The notes under the pieces were generated by a model. The model ran no database searches. It was given only the letters and a program-made list of their open reading frames with translations, and was not told the DNA's origin. From positions 31,054,001 through 31,118,000 of the forward strand of contig NC_079882.1 of assembly GCF_029227915.1 (NCBI RefSeq): a stretch of 64,000 nucleotides of DNA, given 5' to 3'. This document shows, piece after piece, positions 37,941 through 51,250 of this stretch. Source of the stretch: Hydractinia symbiolongicarpus (lineage: Eukaryota > Cnidaria > Hydrozoa > Anthoathecata > Hydractiniidae). Position numbers and translations under genes: made by a program. The number at the start of each line of letters is the position of its first letter. The stretch's first letter is position 1.

Positions 37941-38253
37941 TGTTGGTACGAATATGTGACGCAACCGTTGTAACTCAAACGGACTGATACCGTTAGAAAG
38001 TCAATATAATAGTAACAAATGGCTTATTTATCTAAATTTTTAAATGAAGCGCTACCACAGCGCGCAGTGTAATCGCTGAGTTACAGCAATCATGTCAAAT
38101 TGAGAAAAATGTTATTTCTTGGAGTCCAATTGGCTCATTTATCACATTTATAAGTTCAATGTCCGAAATCAGTTCCATTAAGTCCCACAGTCGATCGTTT
38201 CATTGTTAAAAGCGATGCAACCTAGTAAATTCAGAAACATATCGCTAAACACA
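37941..38253. repeat. Truncated monomer (313 bp)
   Basis: Landmarks at 37,941 and 38,254 are 313 bp apart, about 59 bp short. Near 38,009 the sequence passes from AGTCAATATAAT straight to AGTAACAAATGGC. The stretch with TTTTTGAAA, TCTCCATTTC and GGTCCCACAG that normally lies between them is missing; an intact relative with AGTCAATATAATATAG is at about 53,027. AGTA-like microhomology may have guided the deletion. Confidence 0.82.
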
Positions 38254-41200
38254 TGTTGGTACGAATATGTGACGCAACCGTTGTAGCTCAAACAGACTGA
38301 TAACGTTAGAAAGACAATAAAATGTAATTTTTGAACCTCTCTCTATTTCTTCAGAGCGCGCTAACATCTAGGATTGGTCCCACAGTAAAAAATGGATTAT
38401 TTATCTACATTTTTTAATAAAGCGCTACCACAGCGCCCAGTGGAAATGCTCTGTTCCAGCAATCATTTCAAGTTAAGAAGAAAGTTTTTTCTTGGAGTCC
38501 AGTTGTCTTATTTTTCATATTTCCAGGTTCAAAGTCCACAATCATTTCAATTAAGTCCCACAGTCAATCTTTTCATTGTTAAAAGCGCTGCAACCTAGTA
38601 GAGTCAGAAAAATAACGCGAAATACATGTTGGTACGAATATGTGACGCAACCGTTGTAACTCAAACGGAGTGATACCGTTACAAAGTTAATGAAATTCAG
38701 TTTTTGAAAATGTCTCTAATTCTTCAGCGCGAGCTAACGGCTAGGATTGGTCCTACAGTAAAAAATGACTTATTTATCTACATTTTTAAATAAAACGCTA
38801 TCACAGCGCCCAGTTTAATCGCTGAGTTACAGCAACATGTCAAATTGAGAAGAATGTTTTTTCTTGGAGTCCAATTGGCTCATTTATCACATTTATAAAG
38901 TCAAAGTCCGAAATCAGTTAAATTAAGTCCACAGGCAGTCGTTTCACTGTTAAAAACGATGCAACCTTGTAATATCAGAAACATATCGCTAAATACATGT
39001 TGGTACGAATATGTGACTCAACAGTTGTAACTCAAACGGAGTGATACCGTTACAAATCCAATGAAATTTAGTTTACGAAAATGTCTCTATTTCTTCAGGG
39101 CGAGCTAACGGTTAGGATTGGTCTCACAGTAAAAAATGACTTATTTATCTACATTTTTTAATAAAGCGCTATCACAGCGCCCAGTGTAATCGTTGAGTTC
39201 AAGCAATCATGTCAAATTAAGAAGAATGTTATTTCTTGGAGTCCAATTGTCTCATTTATCACATTTATAAGTTCAAAGTCCGAAATCAGTTCCATTAAGT
39301 CCCACAGTCAATTGTTTCACTGTTTAAAGCGATGCAACCTAGCAGAGTCAGAAAAATAACGCTAAATACATGTTGGTACGATTATGTGACGCAGCTGTTG
39401 TAACTCAAACGGACCGATACCGTTAGAAAGTCAATGAAATTTAATTTTTGAAACTGTCTCTATTTCTTCAGCGTGCGCTATCGACTAGAATTGGTCCCAC
39501 AGCAAAAAATGTCTTATTTATCTAAATTTTTTAATAAAGCGCTACCACAGCGCAGAGCGAAAATGCTCTGTTCCAGCAATCATTTCAAATTAAGAAGAAC
39601 GTTTTTTCTTGGAGTCCAGTTGTCTTATTGATCATACTTCCACGGTCAAAGTCCAAAATCATTTTAATTAAGTCCCACAGTCAGTCGTTTCATTGTTGAA
39701 AGCGATGCTACCTAGTAGAGTCAGAAAAATAACGCCAAATACATGTTGGTACGAATATGTGACGAAACCGTTGTAACTCAAACAGAGTGATACCGTTACA
39801 AAGACAATGGAATTTAGATTTTGAAACTGTCTCTATATCTTCAGCACGCGCCAACGGCTAAGATCGGTCCCACAGTACAGAATGACTTATTTATCTAAAA
39901 TTTTAAATGAAGCGCTACCCAAGCGCCCAGTTTAATCGCTGAGTTACTGCAATCATGTCAAATTGAGAAGAATGTCATTTCTTGGAATCCAATTGACTCA
40001 TTTATCACATTTATAAAGTCAAAGTCCGAAATCAGTTAAATTAAGTCCCACAGGCAGTCGTTTCACTGTTAAAAACAATGCAACCTTGTAATATTAGAAA
40101 GATATCGCTAAATACATGTTGGTACGAATATGTGACGCAACAGTTGTAACTCAAACGGAGTGATATCGTTAGAAGGTCAATGAAATAAAGTTTGTGAAAC
40201 TGTCTCCACTTCCTCAGCGCGCGATAACGTCTAAGATTGGTCCCACAGTACAGAATGACTCATTTATCTAAATTTCTAAATGAAGCGCTACCGCAGCACC
40301 CAGTGTAACCGCTGAATTCCAGCAATCATGTGAAAATAAGAAGAATGTTATTTCTTGGAGTCCAATTGGCTCATTTATCACATTTATAAGTTCAATGTCC
40401 GAAATCAGTTCCATTAAGTCCCACAGTCGATCGTTTCATTGTTAAAAGCGATGCAACCTAGTAAATTCAGAAACATATCGCTAAACACATGTTGGTACGA
40501 ATATGTGACGCAACCGTTGTAGCTCAAACAGACTGATAACGTTAGAAAGACAATAAAATGTAATTTTTGAACCTCTCTCTATTTCTTCAGAGCGCGCTAA
40601 CATCTAGGATTGGTCCCACAGTAAAAAATGGTTTATTTATCTACATTTTTTAATAAAGCGCTACCACAGCGCCCAGTGGAAATGCTCTGTTCCAGCAATC
40701 ATTTCAAGTTAAGAAGAAGGTTTTTTCTTGGAGTCCAGTTGTTTTATTTTTCATATTTCTAGGTTTAAAGTCCACAATCATTTCAATTAAGTCCCACAGT
40801 CAATCTTTTCATTGTTAAAAGCGCTGCAACCTAGTAGAGTCAGAAAAATAACGCGAAATACATGTTGGTACGAATATGTGACGCAACCGTTGTAACTCAA
40901 ACGGAGTGATACCGTTACAAAGTCAATGAAATTTAGTTTTTGAAAATGTCTCTAATTCTTCAGCGCGAGCTAACGGCTAGGATTGGTCTTACAGTAAAAA
41001 ATGACTTATTTATCTACATTTTTAAATAAAACGCTATCACAGCGCCCAGTTTAATCGCTAAGTTACAGCAACATGTCAAATTGAGAAGAATGTTTTTTCT
41101 TGGAGTCCAATTGGCTCATTTATCAAATTTATAAAGTCAAAGTCCGAAATCAGTTAAATTAAGTCCACAGGCAGTCGTTTCACTGTTAAAAACGATGCAA

Positions 41201-41660
41201 CCTTGTAATATCAGAAACATATCGCTAAATACATGTTGGTACGAATATGTGACTCAACAGTTGTAACTCAAACGGAGTGATACCGTTACAAATCCAATGA
41301 AATTTAGTTTTCGAAAATGTCTCTATTTCTTCAGGGCGAGCTAACGGTTAGGATTGGTCCCACAGTAAAAAATGACTTATTTATCTACATTTTTTAATAA
41401 AGCGCTATCACAGCGCCCAGTGTAATCGTTGAGTTCAAGCAATCATGTCAAATTAAGAAGAATGTTATTTCTTGGAGTTCAATTGTCTCATTTATCACAT
41501 TTATAAGTTCAAAGTCCGAAATCAGTTCCATTAAGTCCCACAGTCAATTGTTTCACTGTTAAAAGCGATGCAACCTAGCACAGTCAGAAAAATAACGCTA
41601 AATACATGTTGGTACGATTATGTGACGCAGCTGTTGTAACTCAAACGGACCGATACCGTT
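38150..41660. repeat. Block duplication at 2,236-bp offset
   Basis: TAAGTTCAATGTCCGAAATC at 38,151 and 40,387, and AAGTCCACAGGCAGTCG at 38,925 and 41,161, are both 2,236 bp apart (six monomers). About 1.28 kb is shared, from just before these TAAGTTCAATG sites to about 39,430 and 41,660. Both copies carry GTAAATTCAG, GAACCTCTCTCTATTTC and CTAACATCTAGG. Confidence 0.85.
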
Positions 41661-44600
41661 AGAAAGTCAATGAAATGTAATTTTCGAAAATGTCTCTATT
41701 TCTTCAGCGTGCGCTATCGACTAGGATTGGTCCCACAGTAAAAAATGTCTTATTTATCTAAATTTTTTAATAAAGCGCTACCACAGCGCCCAGCGAAAAT
41801 GCTCTGTTCCAGCAATCATTTCAAATTAAGAAGAACGTTTTTTCTTGGAGTCCAGTTGTCTTATTGATCATACTTCTACGGTCAAAGTCCAAAATCATTT
41901 TTATTAAGTCCCACAGTCAATTGTTTCATTGTTAAAAGCGATGCCACCTTGTAATATCAGAAACATATCGCTAAATACATGTTGGTACGAATATGTGACT
42001 CAACAGTTGTAACTCAAACGGAGTGATACCGTTACAAATTCAATGAAATTTAGTTTTCGAAAATGTCTCTATTTCTTCAGGGCGAGCTAACGGTTAGGAT
42101 TGGTCCCACAGTAAAAAATGACTTATTTATCTACATTTTTTAATAAAGCGCTACCACAGCGCCCAGTGGAAATGCTCTGTTCCAGCAATCATTTCAAGTT
42201 AAGAAGAACGTTTTTTCTTGGAGTCCAGTTGTCTTATTGATCATATTTCCAGGTTCAAAGTCCACAATCATTTCAATTAAGTCCCACAGTCAATCCTTTC
42301 ATTGTTAAAAGCGCTGCAACCTAGTAGAGTCAGAAAAATAACGCGAAATACATGTTGACACGAATATGTGACGCAACCGTTGTAACTCAAACGGAGTGAT
42401 ACAGTTACAAAGTCAATGAAATTTAGTTTTCGAAAATGTCTCTAATTCTTCAGCGCGAGCTAACGGCTAGGATTGGTCCCACAGTAAAAAATGACTTATT
42501 TATCTACATTTTTAAATAAAACGCTATCACAGCGCCCAGTTTAATCGCTGAGTTACAGCAACATGTCAAATTGAGAAGAATGTTTTTTCTTGGAGTCCAA
42601 TTGGCTCATTTATCACATTTATAAAGTCAAAGTCCGAAATCAGTTAAATTAAGTCCACAGGCAGTCGTTTCACTGTTAAAAACGATGCAACCTTGTAATA
42701 TCAGAAACATATCGCTAAATACATGTTGGTACGAATATGTGACTCAACAGTTGTAACTCAAATGGAGTGATACCGTTACAAATCCAATGAAATTTAGTTT
42801 TCAAAAATGTCTCTATTTCTTCAGGGCGAGTTAACGGTTAGGATTGGTCCCACAGTAAAAAATGACTTATTTATCTACATTTTTTAATAAAGCGCTATCA
42901 CAGCTCCCAGTGTAATCGTTGAGTTCAAGCAATCATGTCAAATTAAGAAGAATGTTATTTCTTGGAGTCCAAATGTCTCATTTATCACATTTATAAGTTC
43001 AAAGTCCGAAATCAGTTCCATTAAGTCCCACAGTCAATTGTTTCATTGTTAAAAGCGATGCAACCTAGCAGAGTCAGAAAAATAACGCTAAATACATGTT
43101 GGTACGATTATGTGACGCAGCTGTTGTAACTCAAACGGACCGATACCGTTAGAAAGTCAATGAAATGTAATTTTTGAAACTGTCTCTATTTCTTCAGCGT
43201 GCGCTATCGACTAGGATTGGTCCCACAGTAAAGAATGACTTATTTATCTACATTTTTTAATAAAGCGCTATCACAGTTCCCAGTGTAATCGTTGAGTTCA
43301 AGCAATCATGTCAAATTAAGAAGAATGTTATTTCTTGGAGTCCAATTGTCTCATTTATCATATTTATAATTTCAAAGTCCGAAATCAGTTCCATTAAGTC
43401 CCACAGTCAATCGTTTCATTGTTAAAAGCAATGCAATTTAACAGAGTCAGAAAAATAACGCTAAATACATGTTGGTACGAATATGTGACGCAGCTGTTGT
43501 AACTCAAACGGACCGATACCGTTAGAAAGTCAATGAAATGTAATTTTTGAAACTATCTCTATTTCTTCTGCGTGCGCTATCGACTAGGATTGGTCCACAG
43601 TAAAAAATGTCTTATTTATCTAAATTTTTTAATAAACCGCTACCACAGCGCCCAGCGAAAATGCTCTGTTCCAGCAATCATTTCAAATTAAGAAGAACGT
43701 TTTTTCTTGGAGTCCAGTTGTCTTATTGATCATACTTCTACGGTCAAAGTCCAAAATCATTTTAATTAAATCCCACAGTCAAGCGTTTCATTGTTAAAAG
43801 CGATGCCACCTAGTTGAGTCAGAAAAATAACGCCAAATACATGTTGGTACGAATATGTGACGCAACCGTTGTAACTCAAACGGAGTGATACCGTTACAAA
43901 GTCAATGAAATTTAGTTTTTGAAAATGTCTCTAATTCTTCAGCGCGAGCTAACGGCTAGGATTGATCCCACAGTAAAAAATGACTTATTTATCTACATTT
44001 TTAAATAAAACGCTATCACAGCGCCCAGTTTAATCGCTGAGTTACAGCAACATGTCAAATTGAGAAGAATGTTTTTTCTTGGAGTCCAATTGGCTCATTT
44101 ATCACATTTATAAAGTCAAAGTTCGAAATCAGTTAAATTAAGTCCACAGGCAGTCGTTTCACTGCTAAAAACGATGCAACCTTGTAATATCAGAAAAATA
44201 ACGCCAAATAAATGTTGGTACGAATATGTGACTCAACAGTTGTAACTCAAACGGAGTGATACCGTTACAAATTCAATGAAATTTAGTTTTCGAAAATGTC
44301 TCTAATTCTTCAGGGCGAGCTATCGGTTAGGATTGGTCCCACAGTAAAAAATGACTTATTTATCTACATTTTTTAATAAAGCGCTATCACAGCTCCCATT
44401 GTAATCGTTGAGTTCAAGCAATCATGTCAAATTAAGAAGAATGTTATTTCTTGGAGTCCAATTGTCTCATTTATCACATTTATAAGTTCAAAGTCTGAAA
44501 TCCGTTCCATTAAGTCCCACAGTCAATCGTTTCATTGTTAAAAGCGATGCGGCCTAGGAGAGTCAGAAAAATAACGCTAAATACATGTTGGTACGAATAT

Positions 44601-47316
44601 GTGAGGCAGCTGTTGTAACTGAAACGGACCGATACCGTTAGAAAGTCAATGAAATGTTATTTTAGAAACTGTCTCTATTTCTTCAGCGTGCGCTATTGAC
44701 TAGAATTGGTCCCACTGTTAAAAGCGATGCAACCTAGCAGAGTCAGAAAAACAACGCTAAATACATGTTGGTACGATTATGTGACGCAGCTGTTGTAACT
44801 CAAACGGACCGATACCGTTAGAAAGTCAATGAAATGTAATTTTTGAAACTGTCTCTATTTCTTCAGCGTGCGCTATCGACTAGGATTGGTCCCACAGTAA
44901 AAAATGTCTTATTTATCTAAATTTGTTAATAAAACGCTACCACAGCGCCCAGCGAAAATGCTCTGTTCCAGCAATCATTTCAAATTAAGAAGAACGTTTT
45001 TTCTTGGAGTCCAGTTGTCCTATTGATCATACTTCTACGGTCAATATCCAAAATCATTTTTATTTAGTCCCACAGTCAATTGTTTCATTGTTAAAAGCGA
45101 TGCCACCTTGTAATATCAGAACATATCGTTAAATACATGTTGGTACGAATATGTGACTCAACAGTTGTAACTCAAACGGAGTGATACCGTTACAAATTCA
45201 ATGAAATTTAGTTTTCAAAAATGTCTCTATTTCTTCAGGGCGAGCTAACGGTTAGGATTGGTCCCACAGTAAATAATGACTTACTTATCTACATTTTTTA
45301 ATAAAGCGCTATCACAGCTCCCATTGTAATCGTTGAGTTCAAGCAATCATGTCAAATTAAGAAGAATGTTATTTCTTGGAGTCCAATTGGCTCATTTATC
45401 ACATTTATAAAGTCAAAGTCCGAAATCAGTTAAATTAAGTCCACAGGCAGTCGTTTCACTGTTAAAAACGATGCAACCTTGTAATATCAGAAAAATAACG
45501 CCAAATAAATGTTGGTACGAATATGTGACTCAACAGTTGTAACTCAAACGGAGTGATACCGTTACAAATTCAATGAAATTTAGTTTTCGAAAATGTCTCT
45601 ATTTCTTCAGGGCGAGATATCGGTTAGGATTGGTCCCACAGTAAAAAATGACTTATTTATCTACATTTTTTAATAAAGCGCTATCACAGCTCCCATTGTA
45701 ATCGTTGAGTTCAAGCAATCATGTCAAATTAAGAAGAATGTTATTTCTTGGAGTCCAATTGTCTCATTTATCACATTTATAAGTTCAAAGTCTGAAATCC
45801 GTTCCATTAACTCCCACAGTCAATCGTTTCATTGTTAAAAGCGATGCAGCCTAGGAGAGTCAGAAAAATAACGCTAAATACATGTTGGTACGAATATGTG
45901 AGGCAGCTGTTGTAACTGAAACGGACCGATACCGTTAGAAAGTCAATGAAATGTTATTTTTGAAACTGTCTCTATTTCTTCAGCGTGCGCTATCGAATAG
46001 AATTGGTCCCACAGCAAAAAATGTCTTATTTATCTAAATTTTTTAATAAAGCGCTACCACAGCGCAGAGCGAAAATGCTCTGTTCCAGCAATCATTTCAA
46101 ATTAAGAAGAACGTTTTTTCTTGGAGTTCAGTTGTCTTATTGATCATACTTCTACGGTCAAAGTCCAAAATCATTTTAATTAAGTCCCACAGTCAATCGT
46201 TTCATTGTTAAAAGCGATGCTACCTAGTAGAGTCAGAAAAATAACGCCAAATACATGTTGGTACGAATATGTGACGAAACCGTTGTAACTCAAACAGAGT
46301 GATACCGTTACAAAGACAATGGAATTTAGTTTTTGAAACTGTCTCTATATCTTCAGCACGCGCCAACGGCTAAGATTGGTCCCACAGTACAGAATGACTT
46401 ATTTATCTAAAATTCTAAATGAAGCGCTACCCCAGCACCCAGTTTAATCGCTGAGTTACTGCAATCATGTCAAATTGAGAAGAATGTTATTTCTTGGAAT
46501 CCAATTGACTCATTTATCACATTTATAAGTTCAATGTCCGAAATCAGTTCCATTAAGTCCCACAGTCAATTGTTTCATTGTTAAAAGCGATGCAACCTAG
46601 CAGAGTCAGAAAAATAACGCTAAATACATGTTGGTACGATTATGTGACGCAGCTGTTGTAACTCAAACGGATCGATACCGTTAGAAAGACAATAAAATGT
46701 AATTTTTGAACCTCTCTCCATTTCTTCAGAGCGCGCTAACATCTAGGATTGGTCCCACAGTAAAAAATGGTTTATTTATCTACATTTTTTAATAAAGCGC
46801 TACCACAGCGCCCAGTGGAAATGCTCTGTTCCAGCAATCATTTCAAGTTAAGAAGAACGTTTTTTCTTGGAGTCCAGTTGTCTTATTGATCATATTTCCA
46901 GGTTCAAAGTCCACAATCATTTCAATTAAGTCCCACAGTCAATCGTTTCATTGTTAAAAGCGCTGCAACCTAGTAGAGTCAGAAAAATAACGCGAAATAC
47001 ATGTTGGTACGAATATGTGACGCAACGGTTGTAACTTAAACGGAGTGATACCGTTGCAAAGTCAATGAAATTTAGTTTTTGAAAATGTCTCTAATTCTCC
47101 AGCGCGAGCTAACGGCTAGGATTGGTCCCACAGTAAAAAATGACTTATTTATCTACATTTTTAAATAAAACGCTATCACAGCGCCCAGTTTAATCGCTGA
47201 GTTACAGCAACATGTCAAATTGAGAAGAATGTTTTTTCTTGGAGTCCAATTGGCTCATTTATCACATTTATAAAGTCAAAGTCCGAAATCAGTTAAATTA
47301 AGTCCACAGGCAGTCG
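38925..47316. repeat. Ladder of a one-base-deletion variant
   Basis: AAGTCCACAGGCAGTCG, missing one C of the usual AAGTCCCACAG, occurs at 38,925, 41,161, 42,651, 44,140, 45,437 and 47,300. Steps are 2,236, 1,490, 1,489, 1,297 and 1,863 bp, or 6, 4, 4, 3.5 and 5 monomers. In most copies it travels with GAGTTACAGCAACATGTC (also deleted) and CATTTTTAAATAAAACGC. The 3.5-monomer step contains the truncated unit at 44,586. The variant arose once and was spread with its block. Confidence 0.85.
44586..44765. repeat. Half-monomer (180 bp)
   Basis: TGTTGG at 44,586 is followed by the next at 44,766. At 44,710-44,716 GGTCCCAC joins TGTTAAAAGCGATG directly, so everything from the first AGTAAAAAATG to TCGTTTCAC is absent. 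CAC is shared by both deletion ends. The remnant is close to half a unit, like the extra half-unit at 25.7 kb. Confidence 0.9.
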
Positions 47317-48049
47317 TTTCACTGTTAAAAACGATGCAACCTTGTAATATCAGAAACATATCGCTAAATACATGTTGGTACGAATACGTGACTCAACAGT
47401 TGTAACTTAAACGGAGTGATACCGTTACAAATCCAATGAAATTTAGTTTTCGAAAATGTCTCTATTTCTTCAGGGCGAGCTAACGGTTAGGATTGGTCCC
47501 ACAGTAAAAAATGACTTATTTATCTACATTTTTTAATAAAGCGCTATCACAGCTCCCAGTGTAATCGTTGAGTTCAAGCAATCATGTCAAATTAAGAAGA
47601 ATGTTATTTCTTGGAGTCCAATTGGCTCATTTATCACATTTATAAGTTCAAAGTCCGAAATCAGTTCCATTAAGTCCCACAGTCAATTGTTTCATTGTTA
47701 AAAGCGATGCAACCTAGCAGAGTCAGAAAAATAACGCTAAATACATGTTGGTACGATTATGTGACGCAGCTGTTGTAACTCAAACGGACCGATACCGTTA
47801 GAAAGTCAATGAAATGTAATTTTTGAAACTGTCTCTATTTCTTCAGCGTGCGCTATCGATTAGGTTTGGTCCCACAGGAAAAAATGTCTTATTTATCTAA
47901 ATTTTTTAATAAAGCGCTACCACAGCGCCCAGAGAAAATGCTCTGTTCCAGCAATCATTTATAATTAAGAAGAACGTTTTTTCTTGGAGTCCAGTTGTCT
48001 TATTGATCATACTTCTACGGTCAAAGTCCAAAATCATTTTAATTAAGTC

Positions 48050-51000
48050 CCACAGTCAATTGTTTCATTGTTAAAAGCGATGCCACCTTGTAATATCAGA
48101 AACATATCGCTAAATACATGTTGGTACGAATATGTGACTCAACAGTTGTAACTCAAACGGAGTGATACCGTTACAAATTCAATGAAATTTAGTTTTCGAA
48201 AATGTCTCTATTTCTTCAGGGCGAGCTAACGGTTAGGATTGGTCCCACAGTAAAAAATGACTTATTTATCTACATATTTTAATAAAGCGCTATCACAGCT
48301 CCCATTGTAATCGTTGAGTTCAAGCAATCATGTCAAATTAAGAAGAATGTTATTTCTTGGAGTCCAATTCTCTCATTTATCACATTTATAAGTTCAAAGT
48401 CCGAAATCAGTTCCATTAAGTCCCACAGTCAATCGTTTCATTGTTAAAAGCGATGCAGCCTAGCAGAGTCGGAAAAATAACGCTAAATACATGTTGGTAC
48501 GAATATGTGACGCAGCTGTTGTAACTGAAACGGACCGATACCGTTATAAAGTCAATGAAATGTTATTTTTGAAACTGTCTCTATTTCTTCAGCGTGCGCT
48601 ATCGACTAGAATTGGTCCCACAGTAAAAAATGTCTTATTTATCTAAATTTTTTGATAAAGCGCTACCACAGCGCAGAGCAAAAATGCTCTTTTCCAGCAA
48701 TCATTTCAAATTAAGAAGAACGTTTTTTTCTTGGAGTTCAGTTGTCTTGTTGATCATACTTCTACGGTCAAAGTCCAAAATCATTTTAATTAAGTCCCAC
48801 AGTCAATTGTTTCATTGTTAAAAGCGCTGCAACCTAGTAGAGTCAGAAAAATAACGCGAAATACATGTTGGTACGAATACGTGACTCAACAGTTGTAACT
48901 TAAACGAAGTGATACCGTTACAAATCCAATGAAATTTAGTTTTCGAAAATGTCTCTATTTCTTCAGGGCGAGCTAACGGTTAGGATTGGTCCCACAGTAA
49001 AAAATGACTTATTTATCTACATTTTTTAATAAAGCGCTACCACAGCGCCCAGCGAAAATGCTCTGTTCCAGCAATCATTTATGATTAAGAAGAACGTTTT
49101 TTCTTGGAGTCCAGTTGTCTTATTGATCATACTTCTACGGTCAAAGTCCAAAATCATTTTAATTAAGTCCCACAGTCAATTGTTTCATTGTTAAAAGCGA
49201 TGCCACCTTGTAATATCAGAAACATATCGCTAAATACATGTTGGTACGAATATGTGACTCAACAGTTGTAACTCAAACGGAGTGATACCGTTACAAATTC
49301 AATGAAATTTAGTTTTCGAAAATGTCTCTATTTCTTCAGGGCGAGCTAACGGTTAGGATTGGTCCCACAGTAAAAAATGACTTATTTATCTACATATTTT
49401 AATAAAGCGCTATCACAGCTCCCATTGTAATCGTTGAGTTCAAGCAATCATGTCAAATTAAGAAGAATGTTATTTCTTGGAGTACAATTCTCTCATTTAT
49501 CACATTTATAAGTTCAAAGTCCGAAATCAGTTCCATTAAGTCCCACAGTCAATCGTTTCATTGTTAAAAGCGATGCAGCCTAGGAGAGTCAGAAAAATAA
49601 CGCTAAATACATGTTGGTACGAATATGTGAGGCAGCTGTTGTAACTGAAACGGACCGATACCGTTAGAAAGTCAATGAAATGTTATTTTTGAAACTGTCT
49701 CTATTTCTTCAGGGTGCGCTATCGACTAGAATTGGTCCCACAGTAAAAAATGTCTTATTTATCTAAATTTTTTAATAAAGCGCTACCACAGCGCCCAGCG
49801 AAAATGCTCTGTTCCAGCAATCATTTATAATTAAGAAGAACGTTTTTTCTTGGAGTCCAGTTGTCTTATTGATCATACTTCTACGGTCAAAGTCCAAAAT
49901 TATTTTAATTAAGTCCCACAGTCAATTGTTTCATTGTTAAAAGCGATGCCACCTTGTAATATCAGAAACATATCGCTAAATACATGTTGGTACGAATATG
50001 TGACTCAACAGTTGTAACTCAAACGGAGTGATACCGTTACAAATTCAATGAAATTTAGTTTTCGAAAATGTCTCTATTTCTTCAGGGCGAGCTAACGGTT
50101 AGGATTGGTCCCACAGTAAAAAATGACTTATTTATCTACATATTTTAATAAAGCGCTATCACAGCTCCCATTGTAATCGTTGAGTTCAAGCAATCATGTC
50201 AAATTAAGAAGAATGTTATTTCTTGGAGTCCAATTCTCTCATTTATCACATTTATAAGTTCAAAGTCCGAAATCAGTTCCATTAAGTCCCACAGTCAATC
50301 GTTTCATTGTTAAAAGCGATGCAGCCTAGGAGAGTCAGAAAAATAACGCTAAATACATGTTGGTACGAATATGTGACGCAGCTGTTGTAACTGAAACGGA
50401 CCGATACCGTTAGAAAGTCAATGAAATGTTATTTTTGAAACTATCTCTATTTCTTCAGCGTGCGCTATCGACTAGAATTGGTCCCACAGTAAAAAATGTC
50501 TTATTTATCTAAATTTTTTAATAAAGCGCTACCACAGCGCAGAGCAAAAATGCTCTGTTCCAGCAATCATTTCAAATTAAGAAGAACGTTTTTTTCTTGG
50601 AGTCCAGTTGTCTTGTTGATCATACTTTTACGGTCAAAGTCCAAAATCATTTTAATTAAGTCCCACAGTCAATTGTTTCATTGTTAAAAGCGATGCCACC
50701 TTGTAATATCAGAAACATATCGCTAAATACATGTTGGTACGAATATGTGACTCAACAGTTGTAACTCAAACGGAGTGATACCGTTACAAATTCAATGAAA
50801 TTTAGTTTTCGAAAATGTCTCTATTTCTTCAGGGCGAGCTAACGGTTAGGATTGGTCCCACAGTAAAAAATAACTTATTTATCTACATTTTTTAATAAAG
50901 CGCTATCGCAGCTCCCATTGTAGTCGTTGAGTTCAAGCAATCATGTCAAATTAAGAAGAATGTTATTTCTTGGAGTCCAATTGTCTCATTTATCACATTT

Positions 51001-51250
51001 ATAAGTTCAAAGTCCGAAATCAGTTCCATTAAGTCCCACAGTCAATCGTTTCATTGTTAAAAGCGATGCAGACTAGCAGAGTCAGAAAAATAACGCTAAA
51101 TACATGTTGGTACGAATATGTGACGCAGCTGTTGTAACTGAAACGGACCGATACCGTTAGAAAGTCAATGAAATGTTATTTTTGAAACTGTCTCTATTTC
51201 TTCAGCGTGCACTATCGACTAGAATTGGTCCCACAGTAAAAAATGTCTTA
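48050..51250. repeat. Two- and three-monomer alternation
   Basis: TGCCACCTTG lies at 48,081, 49,201, 49,947 and 50,694: steps of 1,120, 746 and 747 bp. The pair consists of a monomer with CTCAACAGTTG, CGAAAATGTCTC and AGCTCCCATTGTAATCG, and one with CAGCTGTTGTAACTG, CGACTAGAATTGG and ATCATTTCAAATTAAG or ATCATTTATAATTAAG. Two copies carry GCGCAGAGCAAAAATGCTC (48,670 and 50,536). Short plus-strand frames near 48,630 and 50,496 are this same repeat read in one frame. Confidence 0.83.

Noticed and set aside
38392-50687. Plus-strand frames of 63-68 codons at 38,392, 48,630 and 50,496
   Set aside because: They are the same satellite segment read in one frame. The residue changes track neutral base changes and a reading-frame shift gives different C-terminal parts.
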